Positions 24,628 to 35,634 of a stretch of 64,000 nucleotides of DNA are shown in pieces. The stretch covers positions 35,504-99,503 of the forward strand of contig JADGJT010000036.1 in assembly GCA_027604005.1 (NCBI GenBank). Direction: 5' to 3'. A model generated the notes under the pieces. That model was not told the origin of the DNA, made no database searches, and worked only from the letters and a program-made list of their open reading frames with translations. Both the position numbers and the translations under genes were made by a program. The number at the start of each line of letters is the position of its first letter. Within the stretch, counting starts at the first letter, position 1. The DNA comes from Dinochytrium kinnereticum. Its lineage: Eukaryota; Chytridiomycota; Chytridiomycetes; Chytridiales; Chytridiaceae.

Positions 24628-26396
24628 ATGAGCATGGGTGTTGAAAGCGGTTCGCTTTTTTCAAGCCCGCCTTCCTCAACTTTGCAAACCAACACCCCAC
24701 ATAGACATCCCTTTGACGGCGACCCCAGGTCCATCATGAATCAATCCACACCATCCGTGAACTATGCTGGTGATGGGAAGTTCAGTAAACCCAACTCTGT
24801 TGCTGTGTCGATCGATATCACCAAACGCTCGAGGTTCGATCAGTGGATGTTTCAGCAGCAGCATCAGCGCCTGCAGCTCACTGGACTCTTGGAAAGGGTT
24901 TCAAAGTCCCTTCTGTTTCTTCAGTCCATTGGTTCTGGCATCCTGAGAGCTGTGGAGGCCATTGATAACCCACATGTCATTGTGGTCATTTACTTTCTTC
25001 TCAACCTTTCCATGACCATGTGTGAGTAGACGATGGCTTGATTCCGTCGTGGTGATATCGTATGAATGGTGGCTCATGTAATCTGCAGATAACAAGGTCA
25101 TCATGAAGCTCCTTCGATTCAACTACCCTTGGCTCTTAACTGCCATCCATACCCTCCTCTCTTGTGTTGGATCTCGCATCTTCCTCGGCTTCATGGGATC
25201 TTCGTCAGCATCGACACAAGTAGGATTTGGTTACGAGGCTGCACCCATCTCCCCGTCACCCAATCACTCCACTCACTTGCCTCACCCAACCTCTGCTGAC
25301 CACAAAAGGGATATGAGAAGAAAGAGGAGAAGGAATCTTATCACCATTCTTCTCTTCTCTGTGCTCTACACTGTCAACATTGCGGTTTCGAATGTCTCCT
25401 TAAGCATGGTATCGCTGCCGTTTCATCAGGTGGTGAGAAGCACGAATCCAGCTGTAACATTAGCGCTAGAGCATTTATTGTTTTGCAAGAGAGTGAGCAA
25501 CCGCAACGTGTACCTTGCTCTTTTGATGGTGGGAATATTTTTGCTTTCTTCAGCGACACTGCATGCGGACTCTGACTTCTTTGTTTGTTGACTTAAAAAT
25601 TGTACAGGTCATCATCGGCGTCGCTCTAGCGACACTAGGAGAATACGAGTTTTCGATGCCGGGCCTTCTGATGACGCTACTTGGAGTCTTCCTGTCATCT
25701 CTCAAAGGAATCTTCACAAACCGTCTCCTTGTGGGATCGCTCAAGCTCCACCCTCTTGAGCTCCTGTGGCGCATGTCTGGCCTAGCCGCTTTCCAATGTA
25801 TTTTTGTTTCATGGTGGTCAGGCGAGTTCGCCGCCTTCCTCCATTTCATCTCGAGCATCTCTGCCAAGTCAACATCCCTTGTAGCGAGGTCCGCAGCCAT
25901 TATCTCCGCGGCAACCGCTGCTTTAGCAGCATATGGCGGGGTCGGCGTTGAGGTTCGCTCGGACGTGGTGGGACCACTTGAACGACCAATTTCTATGAAT
26001 GGAACCGCGTCGTTTGCGATGGATAGTTCACGAACTTTTATCCCAGTCTCTGTTTCCACACTTTTCATTGCGTTGCTTATGAATGGTGTTTTGGCGTTCT
26101 TCCTAAACTTTATCTCCTTCATGGCTAACCGTCGGGTCGGAGCGCTTAGCATGACAGTTGCTGGGAATGTGAAGCAGAGTATGACTATAACGTTGAGTGT
26201 TTGGGTATTTGGCTATATAATCACGACTTTGAATGGCTTAGGTGGGTGTCCTATCTCTCGCTTGTATATCAATTCTATTCTCCAATTAATTAATTTCCGC
26301 ATTTCGTTTCCAGGTATTCTATTGACCTTGATCGGAGGCGCATGGTATAGCTTCATCGGTCTTGCCAATCGCAAAACCTCTTCAAAGCCGTCCTAA
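24628..26396 (+). CDS. Nucleotide-sugar / triose-phosphate-type transporter (DMT superfamily)
   Basis: Multi-pass membrane carrier of the TPT/nucleotide-sugar transporter group, probably in Golgi or ER membranes. The model has four exons, 24628-25021, 25089-25528, 25608-26241 and 26314-26396, coding 516 residues with closing phases. After an approximately 100-residue soluble N-terminus come the helix pair ending in YNKVIMKLLRFNYPWLLTA (the family's NKxxL..F.YP..LT pattern), NVSLSMVSLPFHQVVRSTNP, the ATLGEYEFSMPGLLMTLLGV stretch with the conserved Gly-Glu, SSLKGIFTNRLLVGSLKLHP, and the final NVKQSMTITLSVWVFG. Two insertions of 50-80 residues between helices are unusually long and Ser/Ala/His-rich. 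Substrate cannot be predicted. The closest fungal relatives by pattern are Sly41/TPT-type carriers. Confidence 0.85.
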
Positions 26397-26887
26397 AGTA
26401 CCCGTCTTCTGGAAGATTGTGAAATACCCCTCCAATTTTGTATGCGAATTCTCTTTACGGCAAAACGGAAGTGGTGGATTTTCAGGATCAGTGCTGTCCA
26501 ATTTTTCTTTCTTTCTTGTCTTCTCCTGTCTAATTGTTTTTCTGCCGCCTATGTGGCATATTGTTTATTAAACGCATTCCTTTCATCTCTCTGGTTTTTA
26601 CTTTGGGGCTTTGGGCTAAATATACACTCGGTTATCCACATTGGGGTTTGCTATTAATCCTATTTACTTCTTTCTCTCTTGATGACCTCGATAATGTAAA
26701 TTACAATAATAATAGAGGCTTTGTTGTCTATATCCATTGTACTTTGATACTATGTAGGTATTTCATGTTTAAGCATATAGTTTGCACTGTATTTATCGGT
26801 CAGTAATGTAACAAATTTCCTATATACTGATGAAAATGCAGTATACATGCATTAAAAAAAAGATAATCATATTAAATACATATCACA
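26397..26887. other. Convergent 3' flanks, AT-rich
   Basis: AT-rich sequence lies between convergent gene ends, with T-rich stretches on the left half and ATTAAAAAAAAGATAATC near 26850. No gene was seen. Confidence 0.45.
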
Positions 26888-28541
26888 TCACCTCAAGGAC
26901 CTCTCCGCACTAATATCAAGAGCCGAGCTTTGATATTTGAAATTTATCAGCCCACTTCTTTTAGGTGCTGGTCTAGATTTAGCTTGACCAGAAGAAGCCT
27001 TAAGGTTCTCAGCATGTTTCAGCCATGTCCTCATTTCACTCTCCAATTCGGCTCTCCTACTCGAGTCCGTCTCTTTAGAAATCGCTCCAAAGAGTATCGT
27101 CAAGGCCTCTTCAAGCTCGGCCAAAGCTTCGCCCGATTTTCCCTGAGACTCAAGAGAAAGACCTCTTCTAAACCCCTCACGGGCACATTGGATATCGTTA
27201 TTCTCGAGTCCTAAGATTGCTTTAAACCACGGCATCGCAGCCCCAAACTGCTTCAGCGTAGTATAATATGACGAGAATTCGTTAATTTGAGAGGATTCTT
27301 TCGGTTGGGAGAAAGAGCTCCGAAACTCCTCGGCATTTTTCAGTGTCCCCTCGACTATCTTGCGAACAATGGTGCCTTTCTCGCTGGCGGCGCCGAGGGG
27401 TCCAAGATAATCGAGAAATGACATGAGATGGCTTAAAGCGTCAGCATATAAAGTGAGGATAGTCTTCTTATCCTCCACTGATGAAGACTTTTTTTTTAAT
27501 GTCTCGGCATCATTAAGCAAAGACATTCCTCGGGCTTCGGACAAAGGTCCTGGGACATACTCTAGGTTCAAGTATTTTTCGGAACGTAACCCCACGCCAT
27601 CGATTCTGTCCGAAGGCTCACGTCTCAAGGTCTTACTGAGTAGATTCTTGGCGTCAGTAGAAAGTTCGATAGAAGGTGGTGGTAACGGGTCAGGTTGGGA
27701 TTCAATAATCAACTTCAAAAGTCTGTCTAAGGACTTCGCCGCCGCGAATGGGGGAGCCCCTTGAAGCATCTCGAAAAAGATAATCCCCAAAGACCAGATG
27801 TCACTCCGTCCATCGTGGGGTTGCTTCTTTAATATCTCGGGCGCGACATACATCAACGTGCCAACGGCTCCTTGATTTGTTGGACCCGCAGAAATCTCAT
27901 CTGTCCAATCTGCAATTCCAAAGTCTGATATTTTTAAAATAGGGCGGTGGCTTTTGTCGGTATTCCCTGAGAGCAATATGTTTTCGGTTTTCAGGTCTCG
28001 GTGGATGATGGAACGATCGTGCAGGAATAAGACTCCAGCTGTCAGTTGGCGCAAAAAATATCGGGCTTCCTGCTCATTAAGCCTTCCACCTGATTTACTG
28101 ATGTAGGTCTGGAGGTTACCGAGATTGCAAAACTCCATTATAATAAACACGTTCTTTGAATCCCACTGAAAGGCCAGTCAGTTGCGCTTATTCGCAAATG
28201 GTTGGCTAACCTCCAAATCTTCGAATTCGACAACATGGATATGTCGCAGGCTCTTCAATATCGCAACCTATCTGATTATCAGATTATGGAATAAAATGAT
28301 ACCTATGCGTCACCTCTTGAAGCAGTCGTTCCATCCGTTGTTCAGACTGTCGAAGCCTCTGGACGGGCACAACTTTTGCCGCCACTAACTTTCCATTCAG
28401 CTGTGATCTTTCGAAAACTCACTCAGCACCAGGATCCAGTTGATAACCTCACCTGTGCCTGCACAAAAACACCTCGCCGGAGGAGCCCTTGCCCAACCTT
28501 CTGACGAGTGTGAAGGAGGGAATGTATGGGAGGTTGTCCAT
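26888..28541 (-). CDS. ULK3: ULK3-like Ser/Thr protein kinase with C-terminal MIT-type region
   Basis: Protein kinase of the ATG1/ULK group, probably acting in autophagy, Hedgehog-type or ESCRT-linked signalling. The model has four exons, 28453-28541, 28314-28407, 28211-28267 and 26888-28165, coding 505 residues. The three introns are 45, 46 and 45 nt. Kinase motifs are complete: glycine loop GKGSSGEV, VAAK catalytic Lys, HRDLKTEN, DFG in ISDFGIADW, APE in YVAPEIL and DIWSLGIIFFEML. After residue 270 two helical segments (LYADALSHLMSFLDYL and CAREGFRRGLSLESQGKSGEALAELEEAL) fit MIT repeats, which in ULK3 bind ESCRT-III. The MIT layout separates it from canonical ATG1. The start codon lies 41 bp from the divergent eIF2B-gamma start. 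Confidence 0.87.
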
Positions 28542-28582
28542 GAAGACTGTATCAGTGTTACATCAAACGAATCATAACGATC
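28542..28582. promoter_or_regulatory. 41-bp divergent start-codon interval ULK3 / eIF2B-gamma
   Basis: The two divergent initiation codons (28541 minus, 28583 plus) are separated by only 41 bp. Both first exons are supported by conserved protein sequence: the kinase glycine loop on one side and the GIILAGRGTR nucleotidyltransferase loop on the other. The 5' UTRs must therefore be tiny, or the transcripts must overlap. Confidence 0.7.
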
Positions 28583-30392
28583 ATGTTTTCGTACAGCGTC
28601 GTTGATCCGCAAGTCTCGGTGTCCGTGTCGGCCCTAAGCCGCGAGCTGAAGGTACGGTAATGGCTGCATTCGAATGCGATCTAACTCCTTACTTAGGGAA
28701 TCATACTCGCTGGGCGTGGAACGAGGTGAATTCTTGACTTTGCCTTTTTGACCTCTTTTTTTCTGACTCGGTTGGAAGAATGTTCCCGCTAGCCGAGGAG
28801 GAGAACCTCCCGAAGGCGCTATTGCCAGTTGCTAATAAGCCTATGATACATTATCAACTTCAGTGGCTTGAAGATGCGAGAATAAACGGTAGACTTTTTT
28901 TTTTCCCTTTCTTTGCTGGCTCTTAGTTTATCTCTGGATCTGTGCTTATGTTGATACGATTCTCTAGATATTATTATCGTTTGCCATGACACTGCATATA
29001 AGAACATTAGCAACTTCGCTCACAATGTTTATGAAAAAACGAATGATGCTTCAAAGATTGAGCTTGTGAAGGTAAAGAGTGAGGATGATTTGGGAAGTGC
29101 CGATGTTCTTCGGCAACTCGCAAACAGGATCAAGGTCGGTGCTTTTTATTTGAACAATATTTCTTGTTTACAGCGAAATACACTGAAAGGAAATATTACT
29201 TAACCTTTTTTGGGCACAGACCGACTTCATCCTCCTGAGCTGCGATATCATCACCAACTTTCCTCCTCACCAACTCATTGATGTGTATCGCATGCAAGCT
29301 CCAACCGTCACAGCCTTGTTTTACGAGAGCTTGAAGGCGGAGGAAGCGTCAACCTGGAAAAAGGACGACGACGCCCTCCAGGAGTTTGTCGGGATTGATC
29401 ACCGTACATGCCGACTCGTCATGACAACAACGCTGGATGAACTCGACGACGATGAGCTTCCTGTTAAGATATCCGTTCTAGAGTCCTTCCCGACTGTGAA
29501 GATCCACACAAAGTTGAGAGATGCGCACATGTATATATTCAAGCGATGGGTGCTTGATCTTATCATTGCAAAGCCTAAGATCAACAACGTCAGAAGAGAT
29601 TTGATCCCTCTACTCCTGAAAGCTCAGTATTCTGAAAAGTTCATGCAGAGGGAGGGTATTGACAAGTGTGAGTTGTGTTTTCACAGACATTTTATGTCCT
29701 AACTTTTTTTTATTACCTAGTTTTACCATTGACCCAAGATACTTTCCAACCGGCTCGGGATCTTTCATCCACTGGAGGTGGTTTCGTTGGATCGGACCCG
29801 TCGCCTGGGATTGTGTGCACAGCTATCGTTCCAGGGCCGACTTCGAGTTACATTTTCAGGGCAAATACTCAATGGGCTTATCTGGAAGGAAACAAGCAGA
29901 TGACTAAGCAGTTGACTGAAGGATTGGTGGCGTCTTCCGCTGAGATCTCTTCAAGGACTCAGGTTTGCCTTTTTTAATTCTTGCTCGTGTTGTGTAGGTT
30001 GGGCCTTCATGTCACAAGCTTACTCTTCGTTTTACATATAGGTTGGGCCGGATTCCATGGTTGGTGTAAGTACCAAGATTGGCGAAAGAACCAGCGTTAA
30101 AAAGTCGGTAATTGGGAGCCATTGCATCATTGGAAAGAACGTTAAGATTGCCGGTTCTATTATCATGGACCATTGCATTGTTGAGGACAAGTAAGTTTAA
30201 AAGCACTATATTTCGTTTCCGTTTTACTTTCCAACCATTTCTTTTAGTGTGAAATTGGACGGTACCATTCTTTGCGGCTCTTCAAAGATTCAGGAAGGGG
30301 CACAGCTGAAGGATTGTTTGGTCGGCGCGAGTTACGTAGTAGAAAAAGAAGGTAATTTTATCAACAGCCGACTTCGATCTGACCCATCCTAG
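28583..30392 (+). CDS. EIF2B3: Translation initiation factor eIF2B subunit gamma
   Basis: Subunit of the eIF2B guanine-nucleotide exchange factor that recharges eIF2 with GTP (yeast Gcd1). The model has eight exons, 28583-28651, 28697-28725, 28779-28888, 28968-29134, 29220-29667, 29739-29962, 30042-30190 and 30248-30392, coding 446 residues. The N-terminal nucleotidyltransferase-like domain shows GIILAGRGTRMFPLAEEENL, LPKALLPVANKPMIHYQL, DDLGSADVLRQL, DFILLSCDIITNFPPHQL and RDAHMYIFKRWV. The C-terminus carries hexapeptide (left-handed beta-helix) repeats: VGPDSMVGVSTKIGERT, KKSVIGSHCIIGKNVKIAG and GSSKIQEGAQLKDCLVG. The first intron is 45 nt. The tail after the hexapeptides is short, so an additional small 3' exon cannot be excluded. 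Confidence 0.92.
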
Positions 30393-30433
30393 CGCAAGCA
30401 AAAGGAGAAAGCTATATTTAAACTCCGTTTCTG

Positions 30434-31337
30434 TCATTCCACTTTTGATCTCTTTGCCTTGGAGCTTCCAAGCGTAAATTTCCTCTTCTCTTGTTTGGAA
30501 TCAATCGGAATAGTGGCTTCAGACTCTGGCTGGCACCTCTCATTTAAGGCGCCAGGCAAATCATTGAGCGGAAGGTCTTTTTGAGTGGTAGACGTCGATG
30601 CCGATACCGAAGTGGATGGTGCGGGTGAAACCTTGACGCGTTTCGAAAAGTCTCTCGCTTTTTCTATGAATAAAGAGCGCGAATTGATATACTCCTCGGC
30701 CTTGTTTGGTTGTTAAAAACACGTCATCGCTTCTCATATTAACGTACTATCTGATGTTCGAGCGGATCGTCTGGATTTGGTTCCGCGAGAAGCATCCGCA
30801 TGGCTCCGAAAACGATGTTCAGATTCATGGTTGGAGACCAGGAGCCCTTTAAATCGCTTGAGCTCTCAACTCCTCCTCAAAATTCAGGCCCTTACCTTTG
30901 GTGGCATTTTTAACACGTCAGAGCAAATTCGGCCTTCCGAGTCGACATTGGGATGGTAAACGGGAGTTTTGAAGGAAACTTGTGGCGGCTCGAAAGGATA
31001 TCTGGGCTTTGCTTAATCTTACTTTTATTACTCTTAACTTCGCTTACCTGTCGGGAAGTTTGGCCAGCAGTTGAAATGTGCATCCTTCGTAAGGACTATC
31101 CGCTGGCCCTTCGATTTCTATTAAAGGGGTCAACGAACCATCCATTGTAAACTCGTATGTCCCACCAGCCTGGAATATCCTGCCATCAGAATCATCCACT
31201 GGCCATGCAGTAACCCCCAGAGGACAGTCTACAAATATTCAGTTAACGTGATCCATTTTACCTATAGAGCATCCTCAAGCCTCACCGTTCGAGAGCAGCT
31301 CAATCTCTCTCTTGATTCTGGACAGCAGAATTGACAT
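30434..31337 (-). CDS. UBE2T: Ubiquitin-conjugating enzyme E2, UBE2T-like
   Basis: E2 enzyme that carries ubiquitin on a cysteine. UBE2T in animals partners FANCL in the Fanconi anaemia crosslink-repair pathway. The model has five exons, 31286-31337, 31048-31228, 30896-31001, 30748-30846 and 30434-30700, coding 234 residues. The UBC fold is complete: [14 protein letters not shown] helix, [20 protein letters not shown], active site [16 protein letters not shown] (Cys in the GRIC position) and [13 protein letters not shown]. The GRIC-DVLK-PPKGSW wording is closer to UBE2T than to other E2s. An approximately 90-residue C-terminal tail (RDFSKRVKV onwards) is Ser/Lys-rich and ends in a basic nuclear-signal-like patch (KRSKVE). 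Its stop codon is about 41 bp from the end of the convergent eIF2B-gamma gene. Confidence 0.87.
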
Positions 31338-31380
31338 TCAAATTCGACTTGCCTAAATTCTGCTCCACCAAGACTGTGAA
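31338..31380. promoter_or_regulatory. 43-bp divergent start-codon interval UBE2T / RBM42
   Basis: Divergent ATGs at 31337 (minus) and 31381 (plus) are 43 bp apart. The N-terminal helix of the E2 supports the first. The uninterrupted frame into the conserved WEDPTLNEWD segment supports the second. This is the second extremely short bidirectional interval in this compact block. Confidence 0.65.
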
Positions 31381-32259
31381 ATGTGGCCACAGCAGTTCCC
31401 ACCCAGCGACCCCAACGCTGCCCAATCCTACTATGGCGGCGAGTACTACAGGCCCGAAGGCGGAGCTCCCTATAACCCCATGGAAGTTCACATGGCCAGC
31501 GGCTTTGTCAGCGCAGCCCCACCAACTTTGGCATCACATCACCAACCTCCCACTACATCCAGCCAGCACCACACGTACACACAGTTCTCAGCATCATCTA
31601 CAGTCGGAGATCAATTTGACCTGAAGGAGATTCCTTATCCAGAGGGTTATGAGCCAAAGTCAGCAGCCTCCTTGGAGGAAAAGGCAAAGAAATCGAAAAC
31701 TGCGCTTAACAATGCTGCTGCGATTGCGCAGAGGTATATTGCATCAAAGTACTCGACCCCCACCAACAAGTTTGATGGAAAGAAAAAGAAAAAGATTATG
31801 CGAGCGGCTGGAGGGGAGGTTTGGGAAGATCCGACTCTAAATGAATGGGATCCCAGTAAGTTTTTTACACCGTTCTCTGTTGAATGAAACTGATTGAAGC
31901 GTGTAGACGATTTCAGGCTATTTTGTGGAGATCTCGGTAACGAAGTAACAGATGATATGCTCTTTCGGTTTTTCGCAAAGTTCCCTTCTCTTATAAAGGC
32001 GAAGGTAGTTCGCGACAAGAGATCCTCAAAAACGAAGGGCTACGGTTTTGTGAGCTTTAAGGATCCAAACGATTTCGTCAAAGCTCTGAAAGAGATGAAT
32101 GGTACAGCTGGCTTTTTCTTAGATTTCTTTTAACGTACAAACGTAGGTAAATACATTGGAAATAGGCCAATTAAGCTAAGGAAGTCAAATTGGGATGACC
32201 GGAACGTAAATCCCAAGCAGCTTCACAAAACTATTGACGGCGCGGTAATAAAGAAATAA
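31381..32259 (+). CDS. RBM42: RNA-binding protein RBM42 homologue
   Basis: RNA-binding protein with a C-terminal RRM, associated with splicing and mRNP regulation. The model has three exons, 31381-31855, 31907-32101 and 32147-32259, coding 260 residues. The N-terminal 80 residues are Pro/Ser/His-rich. A basic KKKKK patch then leads into the family-specific AAGGEVWEDPTLNEWD, followed by the RRM with FRLFCGDLGNEV (RNP2) and KGYGFVSFKD (RNP1). It ends in IGNRPIKLRKSNWDDRN. This string of motifs is diagnostic for RBM42. Introns are 51 and 45 nt. The gene converges on the acyltransferase 67 bp downstream. Confidence 0.93.
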
Positions 32260-32326
32260 TGAGACATGGGAATGCAGTTTATTTCCCGCTTAGTTCAAAT
32301 GAATGATTGAATTCTCCTTCTGTAAC

Positions 32327-35300
32327 TTATAGTTTGGATTTCCCCTTTTTCACCCCCCAAGAAAAGCTCTTGCCGGCAACTGCTGACTCACTACCCTCAT
32401 CTTGCACCAGAATACCGGCTAGCTTTGCAAGCCGCATGACCCGGATCGCAACCGTGGCAGTATCACGACGGTTCTTTCCCTCCCTTCTAAACCTCCCTAT
32501 CTGCTCGCACATTTCCCAAAGACGACCATCAGGCATAAATTGATGCCAGGGTGCAAATTGCTCTTCCTCAGGGCAAACTCCCTCATCTTCGTCATCGGAC
32601 TCTCGAACCATGAGGCCTGTTTGTGGCTTTTCATCTCCTTCAGATGACTTCTTCCCAATACGGTCATGAGTATTGGCGTGATTGTTGTGATGGATAGCAA
32701 AGGATGAAACTGTCGTCCTTCTGCGTGAAGCCTCATCGTCCATGGCGCTAACAGGAGTAGATGAGTTCTGGGCAGCGAGGGTTGCGGCGGACTTTTTCTT
32801 TTGGTGAAGGAAGTGCTGAGGAATGGCAGGGAGGGGTTGCTTTGGATACCATTCACGGTTAAGAGCGACCCAGGTAATGTTCTCCGCTTTTGCCGAGGTG
32901 TTCGCACCGGGAGCTGGCCCTTTGCGGTATTGAATGACGCCCATTTCCTTCAACCGAATGAAAGCATTCTTCAGCGTCTCCTTATTCACTGCTTCAAAAT
33001 ACGACAAGTCTCCTAAATAAAAATTAGCTACAGCGTCTCTGATACATCCTTGCCTTCATAATAGAGACTTTTCCCAAAAAACTGCGCTCTGTTGTTAAAA
33101 ACACGGTCATCGAACCAGGCAAGGTCGTCCGTGAATCGTTCAGGGATTAGTGTAAAGCAGGCAATCGCCGCCAGCCAGTATGTCTCTAAGAAAGGCCAGA
33201 GAAGGAAGCAATAAAAGTCTACGCACGAGAATGAATATTAATAAATTGTGACTTAACCAGCCTAAAAACTCACCAAATGTTTCTCGACCTATTCTGCGCT
33301 CTTCTGGACTCAAACTGATCCATCGCCTTCCCGTAGGAAGCCCATCTGTTCCGACTTCGTCCTCTACGGCAAAGACATCAAGTGCGGTCATTTGTTCGAC
33401 AGTCTTCTCAAGATTCTCATGCAAACCACCAGGACCGTAAATAAACTCGGATTTCAGCAGTTGGGAGATAAAGGATACATCATTTTCAAGGTTAGGAGTA
33501 ATAACGATACGTTGATTATGGACCGGACCACCGGCTTTCACAGTGGCATACATGGCCGTAGAGAGAATAGCTTAATGCATAAAATGCCTGTTAGGAAAAA
33601 AAAAACAAAAAACTATACAACAAATAAAATACCTTCATTAATGAACAAATGGATAACTTGGTTTCGATAAAAGCTGAGCTCAAAGCGCTTGACAGGATAA
33701 TAAACAGGTTCCAAAAGATCTTGGCGTTGCCCAATAAGATCTCGCAGTACTTGAATTGCTCGGTCAACAACCCAAGTTGTCGACTTTCCACCGAAATCAG
33801 CAACATTTCCGCCTTTTAGATTCACTGTACGCCTTAACTGGTTGACTTTTCTTATGAGCTCGTCACGGCCGACCCCCCGACCACGAAGCGTCAGAATAAC
33901 AGTCCCAACTACAAAAAAAAAGAAGTAAATGCTAATTTGTTCTGCGTTCCTGAATTTCCTACCTAAAGCCGTAGGCATAACTACACTAACTGCGTTGATG
34001 GAAGACAGAACTTGGTAACCTAAGGTCTGCAATAGAAGATTCTTGTGGTCTACATTTGAAGCAGGACTGAAGCCCACCCCTCGTCTTGTTGACTCCGAAG
34101 AAACGTATTCCCTTAGGTAAAAAGGTTCGGCAAAACGGACATCAATTCTACCCCATTTAAACTGAAAAATATCCGTTTAAGCACTTCATAATATACGAGA
34201 GAGAGCATGAATTACCTGTAGAATATTCAGGTTATTCATGAGCTGCATCAGACTCTCCTTTTCTTTCGGCGTTCCCAAAAGCTCGCTTACATAACTCTCC
34301 GTTTCAATCACCTTATCATAGCCAATACTCATTGGCACGATAATGCAGTCTTTCACACGTTCGCTCAAAATAGCCTCAAGAACAATCTTCAAAATGCCGA
34401 ACTTCGGCTGAAGGAGCTTTCCAATGCGCGAACGCGTACCTTCAATAAATGCCTCAATATTATGGCCCCTCTGGAGGAGAAGCTAGAAGGCCAATTAGCA
34501 TTCATCATTCTCAAAGATTAATAAATAATTGAAAGATGAACCTCAATATACTCTCGCATGATTGTAATATACATCGAATCATCACCCCACTGTCGTCGAA
34601 TAAAAAAAGCGCCGGAATGCTTCAAAAGACTGCCAACGACGGGAAGATTAAGATTGTCCCCCGCAGCAATGTGGGGAAGAGCCAGACCAAGGCGGAAGAA
34701 TATGTATGAAATAACCAAGTAATCGACATGTGATTTGTGGCATGGAAGAAAAATCAAGGACATATTTTTCTTTTCCGCAATCTCTGCCCATTTTCTCAGC
34801 TAAAACGTACTTAATGAAAAAAATAGGAAAGTGAAAAACCTCGAAAAACTCGCTTTCTCTTATATGTATTCCTTGATGATACATGCGAACTAAGATATTG
34901 TTGACAGTAAATGCGACAAATCTAAATGATTAGAAGAAATGCGAATATGTTCGTACTTTATGACGCTAAGCCTGTTCATATCAGCAACCATCCCATCAAT
35001 CACTTTTATGGCTAAAGTCCAAATCTCATTCTCGACATCATGCATTCTCGGCTTTTTCGCGTTCCTCCCCTTCTTGGCAACGGTGGGAGGTATCGCCTTA
35101 TACCTTTTCTCGGCCAAGCTCTTTACAACAGCTCTGACTATTCACCTCAGATGCATGTAGAGTAAACCTCATACCTCGGTCTGATGTCATCAATGCATTA
35201 CGTATCTCTATAGAGTATTCGGGGTAGAAAATGCGGGCACCGATGTAGTTTTGATATGATCGCCATCCCTTATTTTCAACATCAAGGAACATCGCTTGTG

Positions 35301-35546
35301 GAAGATACTCACCGTGCCAGTGTAGAATGCAGAAGATTCAGCAGTCAATCGAATGATGAACCCTACAGGATCCGACCGGAATCGCCCCAATTTTGCACCA
35401 CTACTGGATGATATTCAGACGTGATTGCTTTCGAAGGAAAAAACTTACGCCAGATTGGTGCTCTCCTTGCTTTTCGACACCTCTCCTCCCACCAGAGACT
35501 CTAAGCTCCCGGCAATACTGTCGGAAGATGGTTTGCTGCCTGCCAT
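32327..35546 (-). CDS. Glycerol-3-phosphate / dihydroxyacetone-phosphate O-acyltransferase (GPAT/PlsB type)
   Basis: Membrane enzyme that acylates glycerol-3-phosphate (or DHAP) in the first step of phospholipid synthesis. The model has twelve exons coding 897 residues: 35449-35546, 35313-35403, 35175-35268, 34957-35137, 34840-34921, 34542-34799, 34216-34482, 33963-34161, 33633-33908, 33274-33570, 33054-33218 and 32327-33012. The acyltransferase blocks are in order: I LPCHKSHVDY (HX4D), II GDNLN to GAFFIRR, III FIEGTRSR and IV CIIVPMSIGYDK. The HKSHVDY/EGTRSR wording and long C-terminal half match mitochondrial GPAT and peroxisomal GNPAT. No terminal peroxisomal signal is obvious (ends KGKSKL). 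Introns are 35-62 nt. The last (33013-33053) is a 41-nt GC-AG intron. The start at 35546 rests on a 45-nt intron joining the first two exons. Confidence 0.88.
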
Positions 35547-35634
35547 TTTCTGGGGAATTGGATGTGACAACAGTACAAGACAATACTTGATATCTGCCGA
35601 ATCTTCAGTGGACCCCAAAAACAAATTTGTCACG
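35547..35634. promoter_or_regulatory. 88-bp divergent interval GPAT / hydrolase
   Basis: This separates the GPAT start (35546, minus) from the most plausible hydrolase start (35635, plus). An earlier in-frame ATG for the hydrolase at 35425 would run antisense through the first GPAT exon, so it is less likely. Confidence 0.45.

Noticed and set aside
35425..35634. Longer N-terminus for the alpha/beta hydrolase
   Set aside because: It would overlap antisense with the first exon of the acyltransferase, which is supported by frame and a 45-nt intron. The ATG at 35635 leaves a normal hydrolase N-terminus.
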